64,000 nucleotides of DNA from Iris pallida. Taxonomy: Eukaryota > Streptophyta > Magnoliopsida > Asparagales > Iridaceae. Positions 47,331-59,537 of this stretch are shown one piece after another. The notes below the pieces were generated by a model, which did not search any database, was not told the DNA's origin, and worked only from the letters and a program-made list of their open reading frames with translations. The position numbers and the translations under genes were made by a program. Within the stretch, counting starts at the first letter, position 1. Each line of letters begins with the position of its first letter. Location: contig JANAVB010016199.1 of NCBI GenBank assembly GCA_029216955.1, positions 10,867,595 to 10,931,594 of the forward strand, read 5' to 3'.

Positions 47331-47545
47331 AAACGTGTTGGTTCCTTCAAACTTATTATCTGTACCTAAAAGCCAAGGTGCGCAAAAGATAATAGGTCCA
47401 CACAAATTATCAAGTTTATGATAACAAAAATGAACACATCACAAAAAGTTGCGTACTTCTTTATTTTCTAAAGAGAGAGAGAGTACAAAACTACACTATC
47501 CCCCAGCAAGAGTTGCAAAAACATAAAAAGGAGACGCTACAGTCC

Positions 47546-50500
47546 CTAAACATCTCCAGGGTTGGTTGAGAGCTCTCTGACTCGATGTCTCAAGTCGGCT
47601 GCATGAGTCTCCACAGTCGCCAGGACTCGACGCTCAGCTTCTTGACGCATCAATTCAACAGCCTCAGCGGAAGTATCATTCTCATACTTCTCATCAAGCT
47701 GTTGTCGCTGCCGAGCCAGGGCAAGAGCCCGGTGAGTGAAGGTTGCTTCCTCCTTCTTGAATGCTACGTGTTCAGCCTGGACACGTTCGGCATCTAACTG
47801 GAGTCGGGCCCGTTGATCCTCAAGACGGCGCATCTGGGCATTTATCTCCGCGATATTAGCGTCCAACGCAGCTCGCGTTTCCATTGTCTCCTTCATGGAC
47901 TGAGATAACTGCCCCACCGCAGCCTCAGTCTCAGCCACCTCGTGCTCCCAGACGCTCACAGTGGCCTGGTAGGAAGACTCAATCTCAGCGATCAACTTCT
48001 CCTTCTCCGCATCTATCAAGACGGAAAGGTCATTTTGCTGGATGCACTGAAGTTTCGTGAGCCGCTGGTCCAGCTCAATCACCGAAGCCTCCAGGATCTC
48101 GGCCATATGATCGTGGCCTTGGTGAACGCGAATCAGCTCGATATAAGGCATTGCCAGAGTTCTTGCCGTCATAAAGCTCCCGTTGGCATCCATCATAGCA
48201 GATACACCCCTCTGCAGCATTTTATACACCCCTCAACGATGAATTTCACATATTCATCTGCGTCCGCCAGCACGTGCGACGTCATAGCAGGAGTTGGAGG
48301 GACTGCTGTCGTTAGCGGACCGGAAGAAGATCCGCCAACCTCAATCTGCGAGACTAGAATCTCGGCATCAATAAGCTCTTCATCAACACGGGCCGGACTG
48401 CTAGCCCGAGGAGCCGAAGGAACAGAGGAAGCCGACACAGGCGTCGAGATAGTACCCCAAGTAGGAGGGGCAACAGAGGGTTCCACACCCTTACCCTTCT
48501 CAAGTTCGGAGGAACCACCGACGTCAACGGTCACCTCTTCTGCCCCCAACGTCCTATCAGCGGTAAGTACCTCTCCTGGCAGAATGAGGAGATCAACACT
48601 CATCTCCTGGCCCGCTCCGGAAGACAGGACTGGCAGATGAGTCTCATCCTTCTCAAGTCCCTCGACAGGGACATGATCAGTCGCTACCACCTGATCGGTA
48701 GCCACCTCAACTTCTACGGGTGAGGCCAGGGTAGGACTTGGCAATGATACAGCCGATCTCCCCTCATCATGACAAGGAGAGGAATCAACCCTCTCCTCTG
48801 TTCCAACCGTGTCTGCTGCCCCCTCAACAGACTCTTGTAACGCTGGAGGGACGTCATCGGAAGGCGACGAACTCCAATCCACTTCATCATCAGGATGCCT
48901 CGAGTCCGTAGGACCCTCAACGTCTAAGGCCTCCACGGCAGATTGTACCTTCCCGGAAGTTGTTGCAACCTCCGCAATTCTTTCAACAAAGTCAGGAGAT
49001 ACTAAAATCTCCGCAGGAATATCTTCGGGACTCTCCTCCACGGAAGACATTATCATCGGCGGAATACGCTCATCAGAAGAGCTTGCCACCTCCTTCGATT
49101 TACTAACACCCGATTTTGGAACACGGGTCTTCTTCTTCGATCCCTATAAGAAGAAAAGCATAAGCCACCAAAGTGACAAGATGGGCCAGAATTACAGAGG
49201 ATGCCTTACCTCAGCCGATCCCGCTGGCGTTTCAAGTGGCACTCCTGTAGCCTTTGGAGTCGACGTCCTTCTTGGCCTCTTTGAAACAGAAGAACCAGCT
49301 TCTGTGTCGGCCCGCCTCTTCCCAACAGACGAATCTCTCACTGGTGCTGCAGCAGCAGCCCGATATCCCGCCAATTCTGGAGGACGATATGATCGGGCTG
49401 CCGTCAACATATTTGCCGTGGCCTCCAGCTGAGTTCCGATGATGAAGCTAGTCTCCCTGTCATAACCAGGAGACGCAGTATTCATAGTACAATACAGCTT
49501 GGCGGTCGAATACAGGATCTGTGGCCGAGGGTTGTAAACGGGCGCCGTAAACTGAACACCAGTACACCCGGCATTGTAATATTGCCAGCCACGGGCTCCG
49601 TCCAGCAAACTACCGATGAACCCCAGACTGCTACTGGGATTCCGTAGCATCAGCTGAGTATAACCAAATTGACGTACAAAGCGACTCGGCAAATACGGTT
49701 CCAGGAAGCACTGATTCCTGTTCCGGTACACCAGGTGGGATGGCCGAATACTTTGCAACCAACGGAATCCCCATGAAAGAAGGACGGTGGCGTCTTCACC
49801 TGAATCCCTCAAATCTTCATTGACCTCGAAACCCAAGAAGATCGGACTAACTTTGGTGATCTCCCATCCCTGCAGATGGGATAAAACCCTTCTGCAAACA
49901 GGGACGCCAGTGTGCGACCAACTCCTCTGGTGGAAACGACAAAGGAATGCATCTTCGGCCCTGTAGTCGCCTTCTGAACCCGGACTCATTTCGTTGGGAT
50001 GGTGTAAAATTAGCCACCCCATCAAATAGTAAAACGGCAGTTCAGTACGCGGGAAGTTATCCTTTCGACCCCGGTCATGAATTATATTTTCCGCGAACTC
50101 GCGTAAACCTCGCAGTAAATTATATACCATTGCGGGGAGCAGAGCCAGGTGCCGGCCAAAGACCAACTTCATAGCTGGTAGGATCAAGTGCCGGGTCACT
50201 CTCTCTACAGAGCCGGATCCGCCCAGGAAGACATAGTCCCGAAGCCAAACCATGAAATACGCGACCAATACTGCTTTTGGCGACATTCGATGAGCAAGAT
50301 GCCAGAAACAGCTGTAGGAGCGTTCATCAGACTACTGGTCCTCATTTTCCCGAGGGTTCTTTTCACCTAACCTGCTCATCTCAGAGAGCACTTCACTACG
50401 AGAGAGCGCCGGCGGAGTGGAGAACTAGGAGGGATCCCCTTTGTCTTGCCGAAAGACGTAATCTCTCCAAGCAGTCACATGAGGCTGCAATCCGCCCTTG

Positions 50501-51927
50501 TCCCTCTTCTGCATATAGTAATGGTGACTAGCCACTTCCTTAAAGATGGCCGTCATCTCTTCAGCCTTGTCCCCCAGGACTTGAAATTCTTCGTTGGTCG
50601 AAAAATACTCTTCATAGGGTTCCGATCCCCAAGGGAGCTTTGATACCTCATACATCTCATGAAGTACGAGCCCTAACTCCCCTACCAGAGTAAAAAAGGT
50701 CCCGGTATGGACATCAAACATTTCCAAGAGGGCGAGGAACATATGCCTGTTAACATCAACACCTGCCTGAGTGGCACGAATCGCGGCAGTTAGCCCAATT
50801 TCTCGGAGCTCAGTCTGGAACCGCAACAAAACCCAAAGTGTCAGCTTATCCCATTTGGAAACGTAATGACACCAACCCTCTACCCGAAACTCCCCTTTCG
50901 GGTATGAGCGTTCCATCAACAGCATACGATGTGCAAAAGTCAAGGCACTATAAGCAAATGTATCAAGGGGAACATCACTGTAAATGCTCCCAGGACGTAG
51001 CGTCCGCCAGGTGAAAGAAGACCCAGACCGCACCACGGTCAAAGTATCTCTCTGATCAGAGGCGGAATCAACTTTGATAATGCCGGTCACCGCTCCCCCC
51101 TGAGAGGGGGTAAGATCCCAAGACATCATCCTCTTCGAAGCAAGACGACAGAAGGCCATCAAAGGCCATTGGCGTTCAAGTTGCTTGACGGTCATATGCA
51201 CTCATTTTGCTGTGAAAAACCAGTCTTTCTTGACCTTCAACACTGTTGCTTCAGTAGAAGTGAGGCGGTCCCCGAATAGGAACTCAGGCTTCAAGAAGGT
51301 CACTTTATCAGATGTGGTAGATTTCAAAACTCCATGCTCCATCATCCGTTTGAGGAAACCATACTGTTGGTCCCGGATTTGAGTCATTCTCTCGGGATGC
51401 TGATCCAGCATAAGAGCATCTTGAACAGGGTTTATCACTTCCTCGTCATATTCTACCCCCGCCTGACTAAGGGCAGCCTCCAAAAGCACTTCATTCAAGG
51501 GCGGGATAGTCATTGACACTAGCAAAGATTCAAAAATGTTAGAAGTAACAAAAGAGTCTAAGACCCATCAGAAATACATAATGTGTTTGTAAAAAGTGCT
51601 TCGGCGCATCATCAGGGCCTAAACCCATGCGCGTCAGCGGCAGTGCTTCGGCACATCATCAGGGCCTAAACCCATGCGCGTCAGCGGCAGTGCTTTGGCG
51701 CATCATCAGGGTTCAAACCCATGTGCGTCGGCGGGCAAAAAAAAAAAAAAACTGCGGCACATCATCAAAGACTCAAGGTCTATGTGCGTTGGTGTACGAG
51801 ACTCACCAATCACCTCCGGCCGAACTTCGATAGGTTGACGGGGGACGTCAGCCGCCACAACTGTCACAGGCTCCTTTTCTTTCTCCTTTCCTTTGTCGGC
51901 GCCGCCGCGAGTTGTCTTGGGAGCCAT
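47546..51927 (-). pseudogene. Antisense PMD-like gene of element D (three exons, three stops, one frameshift)
   Basis: Minus-strand exons 51927-51807, 51518-49210 and 49143-47546 have GT-AG borders and agreeing phases. Exon 1 is a basic N-terminus (MAPKTTRGGADKGKEKEKEP). Exon 2 resembles plant mobile domain / aminotransferase-like proteins: TGTFFTLVGELGLVLHEMYE, then VSKLPWG, and the C-terminal PMD signature YLPSRFVRQFGYTQ. Exon 3 is acidic low complexity followed by a coiled coil (EIESSYQATVSVWEHEVAET onward). Stops lie at 51202 (TGA), 50425 (TAG) and 50332 (TAG), and a frameshift in a G run near 48226. It is convergent with pol and has its own TATA box. Antisense extra genes are known in Tat-lineage elements (for example maize Grande). 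The PMD assignment is moderately sure. Confidence 0.7.
51596..51740. repeat. Three 47-bp tandem repeats in intron 1 of the antisense gene
   Basis: Units start at 51596, 51643 and 51690 (GTGCTTCGGCGCATCATCAG and variants), with a degenerate fourth near 51752 after an A run. Each contains CATGCGCGTC-type words like the D LTR. They lie between the donor at 51806 and the acceptor at 51519 of the antisense gene. Confidence 0.85.
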
Positions 51928-52016
51928 TCTCTCAAGAAGAAATTACGGTTTTTGAAGAAGAACTCTAAAGAAAGCAAAGGCACGGAGAAGAAGAACTTTC
52001 TCTCTCTCCATCTCTC

Positions 52017-52028
52017 ACCTATTTATAG
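52017..52028 (-). promoter_or_regulatory. TATA box of the antisense gene in element D
   Basis: On the minus strand CCTATAAATAGG lies about 90 bases upstream of the ATG at 51927, followed by a purine-rich (GAGAGA) leader. Spacing suits a plant core promoter, making the antisense gene independent of the LTR. The upstream stretch to 52283 shows only further CATGCGCC words. Confidence 0.7.
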
Positions 52029-52283
52029 GGCTTGGTCGTACGCGTGAACCGATGACGAGTGATCTCAGCCGTCGCCTCGGGTCCTGTGAAGAGATAACAG
52101 CAAATAAAACCAAAAGATCATCATTAATCTTTTCGGTTACCGAGACATCATCATCATTAACTGAGAGGAGCATGCGCCCGAACAGGCATGCGCCCCAAAC
52201 AGTCATGTGCCCTAACCTCCATGCTTCTTATTCAAAGTATTCCAAAACTTATTCAAAAGTTTTAAAAACTTTGAAGGGGGTCG

Positions 52284-54443
52284 TGTAGAAGCATGGAAAT
52301 TCACAACCAGAAGACCCATGCGACAGACAATCTATGCGTCAGAGCTCGGACAAAACAACAAAGGCAGCAAATATAGACATGGAAAGAGAACTTTTTATTC
52401 ACACATAAAAGTCTATTACATGTCTAGAGAAGGTTGTACAAAGAAAAACTTCTACAAAGGAAAGATCCTAAGTCTACAGCCAGCGGCCACCATGCGCCTC
52501 CAGATAGGCGCAGCAGCCATCATGCGCCTCCAGTCAGGCGCAGCAGCCATCATGCGCCTCCAGTCAGGCACAGCAACCATCATGCGCCTTCAACCGGGCG
52601 CATCTCACAATGCGTCCTCAGCAAGGTACATTCTTTCAGCAGCTCAGTTATGTGCATCCCCAGTTATGTGCATTCCTTCAGCAGCCCAGTTATGTGCTGC
52701 TCTTCCAGCCAGGCTCACCTGGCCGAACAGGATAAGGGTGGCAATTAACACCCCATCCAGAGAAAGAGCCTCCAAAGCCAAAGGAAGACGGTCAGAGCAC
52801 CGACATTCCGATCTACGGCTCTTCCAGAATAACGGAGACGAGGCCCAAGCATCCCTATCTTTGGATGCAACAGGCACCTTCCGCCTGCCTCAGAAGCCCT
52901 CGACTCCGCCTTTTGGATGTAACAGTCACCTTCAAGAGCATCAATGACGACATGGCGTCTTATCTTCACCCTCGGGAGCACTTCGTCAACAGAATGCACC
53001 CGAGTACCCAAGTTCATGTTGGAAGTACGTGAGGGAACGAGAAGCAAACCTTCTCTCCATGCCACTATTTATAGGCCGGGCAGATCAAACCCACGTGCCA
53101 AGTGGATGGTTCTTCGAATTCCGTGCAATGAATTTGCATTTAATGGATGGACCGGATGCCTCGAATTCAGCCAAACGGCTATTTAAAGCACTCGAGGAGC
53201 GAAACAGCCGCAGCATTAAAAGATATGTCGGATGCGCTAGCCAGACAGCGCATCACACAGACGCGCCCTTCAGTACCAGGCGCATCACAGAGGATGCGCC
53301 CCCACGCGTCCCCATGCCTAGTAGAACACCAATCGACGTGCCCACTCTGCTGTCCATCGAATGTCAGAAACATTAAATGCTGAACTGACAGAGTTGGCAG
53401 CACATCTCCCAAAGTTTGAACAGTTGACAGCTTTTTTAGAAAAACGAAGCGTCGGCAACGTCAGCATCATCATGACTCTACTCCGACGGCTAGTGCCACG
53501 TGGCCACCCAACCACCCGCATGCGCCTCGGCGGCCATGCGCCCAAACCTGTATGCGCCTCAAAAAGCCATGCGCCCCAGACTGCTTTCTGATCCCAAAAG
53601 ACAGAAGGAAAGTCTCCATCTGAAGCTCCGTATGCGCCTCAAAAGCCATGCGCCCCAGACTGCTTTTTGATCCCAAAAGACAGAAGGAAAGTCTCCATCT
53701 GAAGCTCCGTATGCGCCTCAAAAGCTATGCGCCCTAGACCGCTCTCTGATCCCAAAAAACAGAAGAAAAGTCGCCTGCATGCGCCTCAAAAGCCATGCGC
53801 CCAGAATGGTTCGTGACTCCTAAAGGTTACGAGCCAAAGTCTCCTTATGCGCCCAATCCAAGGCGCATCCCACTAGATCATCCCCCACCAAATCCGAGAT
53901 CTCCGAGCCATGGGTCGATGACACATGTCCTTTGACTCAACTCATCCAAGATCTCAGCAACAGAAAGATCTTCTCCTCTGCTACGTGCCGGCTCACAACA
54001 GCAGTATGAAGAAGTCAATCCCTCGATCAGGACACATCACCCATGCGCCTCCATCAGCAATCAACACGTGGCATCCCCACGCACCGGCGTATCCTACATA
54101 TGCGCGCATGAGCAGCTAACCTGCCCAGCTATAAATAGAGGAATCATTTCCTTCTTCCACACACACGGACATATACGAATCAACATACCACCTGAGAGGC
54201 AGATACAGACACTCAACATCTTCCTCCTTCCAGCAAGCTCCAGCACCAAGAGCAATCCAAACCTTCAGAGAACCAATAACCGTCGTCAGCTCGTCAACGG
54301 AGTCAACGCATTACCACTCGCTCCATCGACACAAGGGACCCAGATTAAACAAAAGTATACTTCTAGGGCTACATCTAAGTCCTATATTGTAACACTGTTC
54401 TGTTTGTATTAAAATTTATATCAAAGAATTTTAATAGTAAACA
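52284..54443 (+). repeat. 3' LTR of element D (2160 bp)
   Basis: It starts TGTAGAAGCATGG after GGGGGTCG (polypurine-like TTGAAGGGGGTCG) and ends TAGTAAACA. It is nearly identical by eye to the 5' LTR, with a small duplication of CAGTTATGTGCAT near 52660 and scattered substitutions, mainly transitions. It is followed by GTATC and the resumed integrase frame of C. Confidence 0.92.
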
Positions 54444-55075
54444 GTATCCAGATGGCACCGTTCGAGGCACTGTATGGTAGAAAGTGCAGATCCCCGCTAG
54501 CATGGGATAATGTCGGAGAGAGGCAGATGCTCGGTCCAGAAATGATTGCCCAGACAGTTGAAGTGATCAGAAGAGTCCGGGATCATCTTCGAGTTGCCCA
54601 AGATCGCCAGCGCTATTGGGCCGATTCTCATCGACGCCCTCTTGAGTTTTCTGTCGGTAACCATACATTCTTGAGGATTTTGCCTAACCGTGGCGTCATT
54701 CGTTTTGGCGTGCGGAGAAAGCTTAGTCCTAGGTATATAGGACCATTTGACATTCTGGAGTGAGTAGGAGATGTGTCCTATCGTCTCACTCTTCCGCCGT
54801 CGCTAAGTGAGGTGCATGACGTGTTCCATGTATCCCAACTACGACGGTATATTCCGGACCCGAGCCACATCCTAGATCATTCAAAATTAGTTGTTGGTAC
54901 CAACCTTTCATATGAGGAGAGGCCCGTGTTTATATTGGACCAGAGAGAGAAGATACTCAAGAACAAGACTATCAAGTTAGTCCAAGTTACTTGGGGTCAT
55001 CACTCTTTGGGTGAGTCAACGTGGGAGTGTGAGGATGACATCCGATTGCGGTATCCCGGCTTGTTTGACTCGTGA
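54444..55075 (+). pseudogene. Element C pol, second part: integrase C-terminus and chromodomain
   Basis: The frame interrupted at 36193 resumes with [19 protein letters not shown] and continues through KLSPRYIGPFDIL to a TGA at 54761. It then continues in the same frame through [18 protein letters not shown] to a C-terminal chromodomain (LVQVTWGHHSLGESTWECED) ending at TGA 55073. It matches the C-terminus of element B closely. The chromodomain supports assignment of C to the chromoviruses and is unbroken, unlike that of B. Confidence 0.92.
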
Positions 55076-55234
55076 GGTATAATGTCTTCCTTATGCCTCA
55101 TGCATTCGATTCCTTTCTTAAATGAGTGATTGCCTGCCTAGTTATAGCTTGCTTGTGATTGATATAGCTTGTCCTCGTCTCTCTAGCCTCTTAATTAAAT
55201 TTTGAGGACGGAATTCTTTTAAGGTGGGTAGAGT

Positions 55235-57878
55235 TGTAATGTCTGTGGTTCGTATTACGTATTTTGGAATACGTGTACGTATTTATTCTTGTATTGCATG
55301 ATTTTCTTGCTTAGTTTCCATCCTGGCTTGGGTTATTCTTGGTTCGGGTTGGCTTGGTTTGATTTGGGATTGCTATTGGTTCATCATGAACCAAGGGTGA
55401 ACCCCCTACATACCACCACCACTACCATTTGTTACCCATTCTTCCTTTTTTCTCTTCATTACTCTCTTCTTTCCTCCATTTACTTCCTTCACCTACCAGA
55501 GAGAGAGAGAGGTCTAGGCAAGTGCAACTTGCTTCATGGAGGAACTCCAACTTTATTGCTTCATCCTCTTCCTTATAGCATTTTAACTTACTTTAGTACT
55601 TGGCATTTCCACTTTCTATGGCTAGATTCTTGTAGATCTAAGTTTACTTTATTTTCGGATTTCTTGGGTTTTGATCTATTTATTCTTGTTATTTTCGAGT
55701 TTTGATGGTTCTATATTGTAGAGCATTTCATTCTGACCCGTTTTGACCTATGGAAGTTTGGATTCTGGCTCCGGATGATGGAGTTATGGAGCTTGAGAAC
55801 TTGACTCTCATGGTGTTTTTCTTCTCGAAATTTTGGAGAAGATGAACTGTGCTTGACTTGACCGCATGAATATTTCATGCGGCAAGTGTTCTATTCAGCC
55901 GCATGACTGGAAGTACTTGAGCTGCATGAGGGCCGAACTCATTTAGCCGTATAACTCGCTCAATCCCCAGCCATATATACTCTGCACTTCTCGAGCCGCA
56001 TGAGACGTTATCCGTTTGGCCGCATGTGCCCTCCCTGGCCGCATGAGAACTTCCCGATCCACATGGACCTGCTTTCTGCTTGCCGCATGGGGCTCAACTT
56101 CCTGAGCCGCATGCAACCCACTTGCTCTCAGCCGCAGGAACCCTTCCCCCTGCAGTCGCATAATACCCCACTCTTTCCGCTAGCCGCATATGCCTCCTTC
56201 TCCTCAGCCGCATGAGCTTTGGACCCTGAGCCGCATGGGCTGTTCCACCCTCAGCCGCACGAGCTGCTCCCGCATGGATTCTTTCCTTGGCCACATGTGC
56301 CCGAGCCGTATGGCTTTCTATTGATTGTATTCTATGTTTTATTACTTGATTATTACTGTTAATTCATGTCCTGTAACCCCAATCAACTTGGGTCTCCCGA
56401 GTGAATGCTTGTACTATGATACCTTGCACATGTACCTGAATAGGAAAGTGACCCGTCGTGGCGCACTCCTGACAAGAACTCTTGACCTGATAACCTGACA
56501 TGATATATCTTGATAAGCTGTTACGACGGCTACCTGACATGACATGACCTGTATAAATAACCTGGACACCGTGGGCGATTATGCTTGTACAAATAATCCA
56601 GTCCTGTCCTGCATCATGTCTAGGAGGGGACTCCTGAGTACCACGGCCAGGAGTACCTACTGAAATGGACTAAGGCTAATAACTAGAATAATACATTAGT
56701 CATAAAGAGATCTTCCAGCTACAGGCAATCCCGTTACCTGGGCGCGCCTTGGGATCTGTAGCATGCCGTCGAGTAGGGCACATTTCCAGCACACTGTCAT
56801 GTTTTGCACCCTTCAAGCTACCTAAGGGTACATTCATTTCCTGGACGATGTACCCATCTGAATTCAACTCTAATCTTTCAACCCGGGTAACCTGGATGGT
56901 TTGCAGGGCTTGTGGCTGTGGAATGATCTCACTGCATCTTGCTAGTAACTAGGCCTGTGATAATCCTAGTTAGTTAAAGTATCAAGCCATAATTCTTGCT
57001 TGGCCATGAAATGATTGGATGGAGTCTAACCAGTCTAGTCTTGTCCTGATTCTGTTCTAGATTACTGCATGACCTGAATGCCTGTATTCATTTTACCGAT
57101 AAATGGTGAGAATTCCAAGTTCCGTTCAGACGATGGATTATAACTCCGGTCCTTGTTTGGTTTACGGGTTGTAACCTGGTTATCTGAATAGTTCCATAGT
57201 TATCTCGTCGTATATCATCCTGATGTATTTCCTTTATTTCCAGTTCTCACCTTTATTTATTATCTATTGTGCTAATTGCTGGTTTTAGTTCCTAAGTGAA
57301 GCTTCCTTTGTGGAACTTGCTCTTTCTGGGATCTGACCCAGCTGGTTTTGTATGGCCAGATTTTGGAGCAGCTCCAGAGGATCTACCGCTCTTCCAGCCC
57401 GATGGTGAACACCAGGCGTAACCAGGGCAACGAGTGGGTTATTTTTGGCTCTTCCACTCTATTGTAAAAATATTCTTTTGAGACGTTTAGCCGACGAGCA
57501 CCTGTTTAGCTCGATTACATTACTTACTGTCTGCCTACGGGCTGTAACATGATTAACAGATCCTAGGGTTGATCATGTATGACTAAAACTCTTGCTAGTC
57601 CTAACATTTTGTAACGACTAGCTTCATGATCAGCTGAATATGTAATATTTGGGACGCCTTATTATTGTATATTTAATGATCATACATCTTGTGACTTTAC
57701 TTACTTGCTTGTGATTGAGACACTAGGCTTGTTCATGACCTTAGGAGACTGTTGGCTTGTAGTAAACCCTCATGTATCTAGACAGCCGTGACCGTATAGC
57801 GAGGTGGGTTGTACTTCAATATACGTAGCTGGCTATGTCTGCCCCCGCTCTCCAGTATTCTGGTTCTGGGGCGTGACA
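55235..57878 (+). repeat. 3' LTR of element C (2644 bp)
   Basis: It is preceded by a purine-rich AAGGTGGGTAGAGT tract. It is close to 29386-32035 with scattered, mostly transition differences. It repeats the GCCGCATG array (about 55861-56311) and the TATAAATAA box (56552-56560). It is followed by CCAGC and the resumed hairpin array of element M. Confidence 0.92.
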
Positions 57879-57883
57879 CCAGC

Positions 57884-59340
57884 ACTCTGGTAGTCCTACA
57901 TAAGTGTAGGACTGCCAAGGGATGACAGTCCTATTTGTAAGTCATGGAATTAATATTTGTTTGCGATTCTAAAATTTTGGCAAAAGTGCTAAAACGGAGG
58001 TCCAAACATCATTTTTTTGCGATTCTAAAATTTCGGAAGGCTGTCTAACTATAAAATAGTTAATCTTAGGCTCCTCGAAGATACGCTCATTTTGCGACAA
58101 ACCGGGCCTCGTTTCGACCTCCAAGTCAAAAGTTATGGCCCTCCAAAGTTTCAACTGACCATAAAATACAGGAGAATGACCATTCTCCGTCTTAATTTAC
58201 ACGGAGAATGGCCATTCTCCGTGTAATTTAGCACGGAGAATGGTCATTCCAGTGTTAAAATGCAGAAGAATGACCATTTCCAGTGTTAAAACGTAGGAGA
58301 ATGACCATTCTCCGTATTAATTTACACGGAGAATGGCCATTCTCCGTGCTAAATTATAGACTTACAAATAGGACTGCCACCCCCCTGACAGTCCTACATT
58401 CAATTAGGACTGCCAGGGTTCTGGCAGTCCTAATTGATACTTGCTGTAACAGCAAGTTTCAATTAGGACTTCCAGCACCCTGGCAGTCCTATTTCAATGT
58501 AGGACGACCAGGTGGTGGCAGTCCTGATACTGGATCGGATAGCCATTCTCCGTGCTAAATTACACGGAGAATGGCCATTCTCCGTGCTAAATTACACGGA
58601 GAATGGCCATTCTATGTGCTAAAACACAAGAGAATGGCCATTTATATAACAACAAGTTTCAATTAGGACTGTCAGCACCTGGCAGTCTTACTTTTGTGTA
58701 GGACTGCCAGGAGGGTGGCAGTCCTAATTGAAACTCTCTGTGATAGAGAGTTTCAAAACTTTCATCATAGAGACTTACAAATAGGACTACCACCCCCTGG
58801 CAGTCATACATTCAATTAGGAATGCCAGGGTGCTGGCAGTCCTAATTGATACTTGCTGTAACAACAAGTTTCAATTAGGACTGCCAGCACCCTGGCAGTC
58901 CTAATTCAATGTAAGACTGCCAGGGGGTGGCAGTCCTAATACTGGATCGGATAGCCATTCTCCGTGCTAAATTACACGAAGAATGGCCATTCTCCGTGCT
59001 AAATTACACGGAGAATGGCCATTTATATAACAACAAGTTTCAATTATGACTGCCAGTACCCTGGCAGTCCCCCTTTTGTGTAGGACTGCCAGGGGGGTGG
59101 CAGTTCTAATTGAAACTCTCTATGATAGACACAGAGACTTACAAATAGGACTATACCGAGACTTACAAATAGGACTGCCACCCCCTGGCAGTCCCACATT
59201 CAATTAGGACTGCTAGGGTGCTGGCAGTCCTAATTGATACTTGCTGTAACAGCAAGTTTCAATTAGGACTGCCAGGGTGCTGGCAGTCCTAATTGAATGT
59301 AGGACTGCCAGGGGGGTGACAGTCCTGATACTGGATCGGA
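57884..59340. repeat. Hairpin-repeat field between the two convergent genes of element M
   Basis: Two palindromic families alternate. Family 1 is AATTAGGACTGCCAG plus a few bases plus CTGGCAGTCCTAATT, more than a dozen copies. Family 2 is ACGGAGAATGGCCATTCTCC plus GT, a near-perfect palindrome in several copies (58200-58350, 58550-58610, 58950-59020). A third smaller hairpin, CTTGCTGTAACAGCAAG, recurs. The set is organised into a higher-order repeat of about 0.4 kb, marked by ACTGGATCGGATA at 58529, 58941 and 59330. There is no coding sequence. The array continues the segment cut at 29385. Transcription through it would give many stems. Confidence 0.88.
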
Positions 59341-59344
59341 TACT

Positions 59345-59537
59345 TTAACAAATTGGTATATTTTGCCACACATACTTGCACACAGGTAAACACATATAGC
59401 ACAGATAGCACACATATAAACAGATAGCACACAGGTAGAAAAAAATACACACATATAGCACACAGATAAACACATATAACATACTGAACTTCATATTTCA
59501 CTGTATACAAAATTTACTCCATATAGATTAAGGGACT
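59345..59537. repeat. CACA/ATAT-rich degenerate short repeats after the transposase gene
   Basis: CACATATAGCACA-type words recur at about 59372-59480, and a 23-bp direct duplication of CTTCATATTTCACTGTATAC plus AAA occurs at about 59489 and 59528. It lies just past the end of the minus-strand transposase reading frame, so it is probably its 3' flank. No gene seen. Confidence 0.6.

Larger units (their letters stand above)
36194..54443 (+). mobile_element. Element D: Tat/Ogre-like Ty3/gypsy retrotransposon with an antisense gene (18.25 kb)
   Basis: LTRs at 36194-38336 and 52284-54443 start TGTAGAAGCATGG and end AAACA. The target duplication GTATC (36189-36193 and 54444-54448) flanks it in the integrase frame of C. 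The primer-binding site is TGGCGACTCTGCTGGGGA. The order is an extra ORF, gag, protease, RT, RNase H plus a second RNase H domain, integrase, then an antisense spliced gene before the 3' LTR. An ORF ahead of gag, two RNase H regions, large size and no chromodomain fit the Tat/Ogre lineage, where antisense extra genes are also known. Confidence 0.93.
29386..57878 (+). mobile_element. Element C: Tekay-like chromovirus split by element D
   Basis: LTRs at 29386-32035 and 55235-57878 both start TGTAATGTCTGTGG and end GGGGC(A/G)TGACA. The target duplication CCAGC flanks the whole (29381-29385 and 57879-57883), within the hairpin array of element M. Element D (36194-54443) is inserted in its integrase. 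Without D the element is about 10.2 kb, with gag, protease, RT, RNase H, integrase and chromodomain in a single frame broken by several stops. Confidence 0.93.

Noticed and set aside
48193..49089. Treating the 298-residue minus-strand ORF as a separate gene
   Set aside because: It joins in phase to the 51518-49210 exon through an intron at 49144-49209 and continues after a G-run frameshift, so it is exon 3 of the antisense PMD-like gene.
57884..59340. CRISPR-like appearance of repeated palindromic units
   Set aside because: Repeat length and spacing vary, spacers are themselves repeats, no cas genes are present, and the context is a plant transposon.
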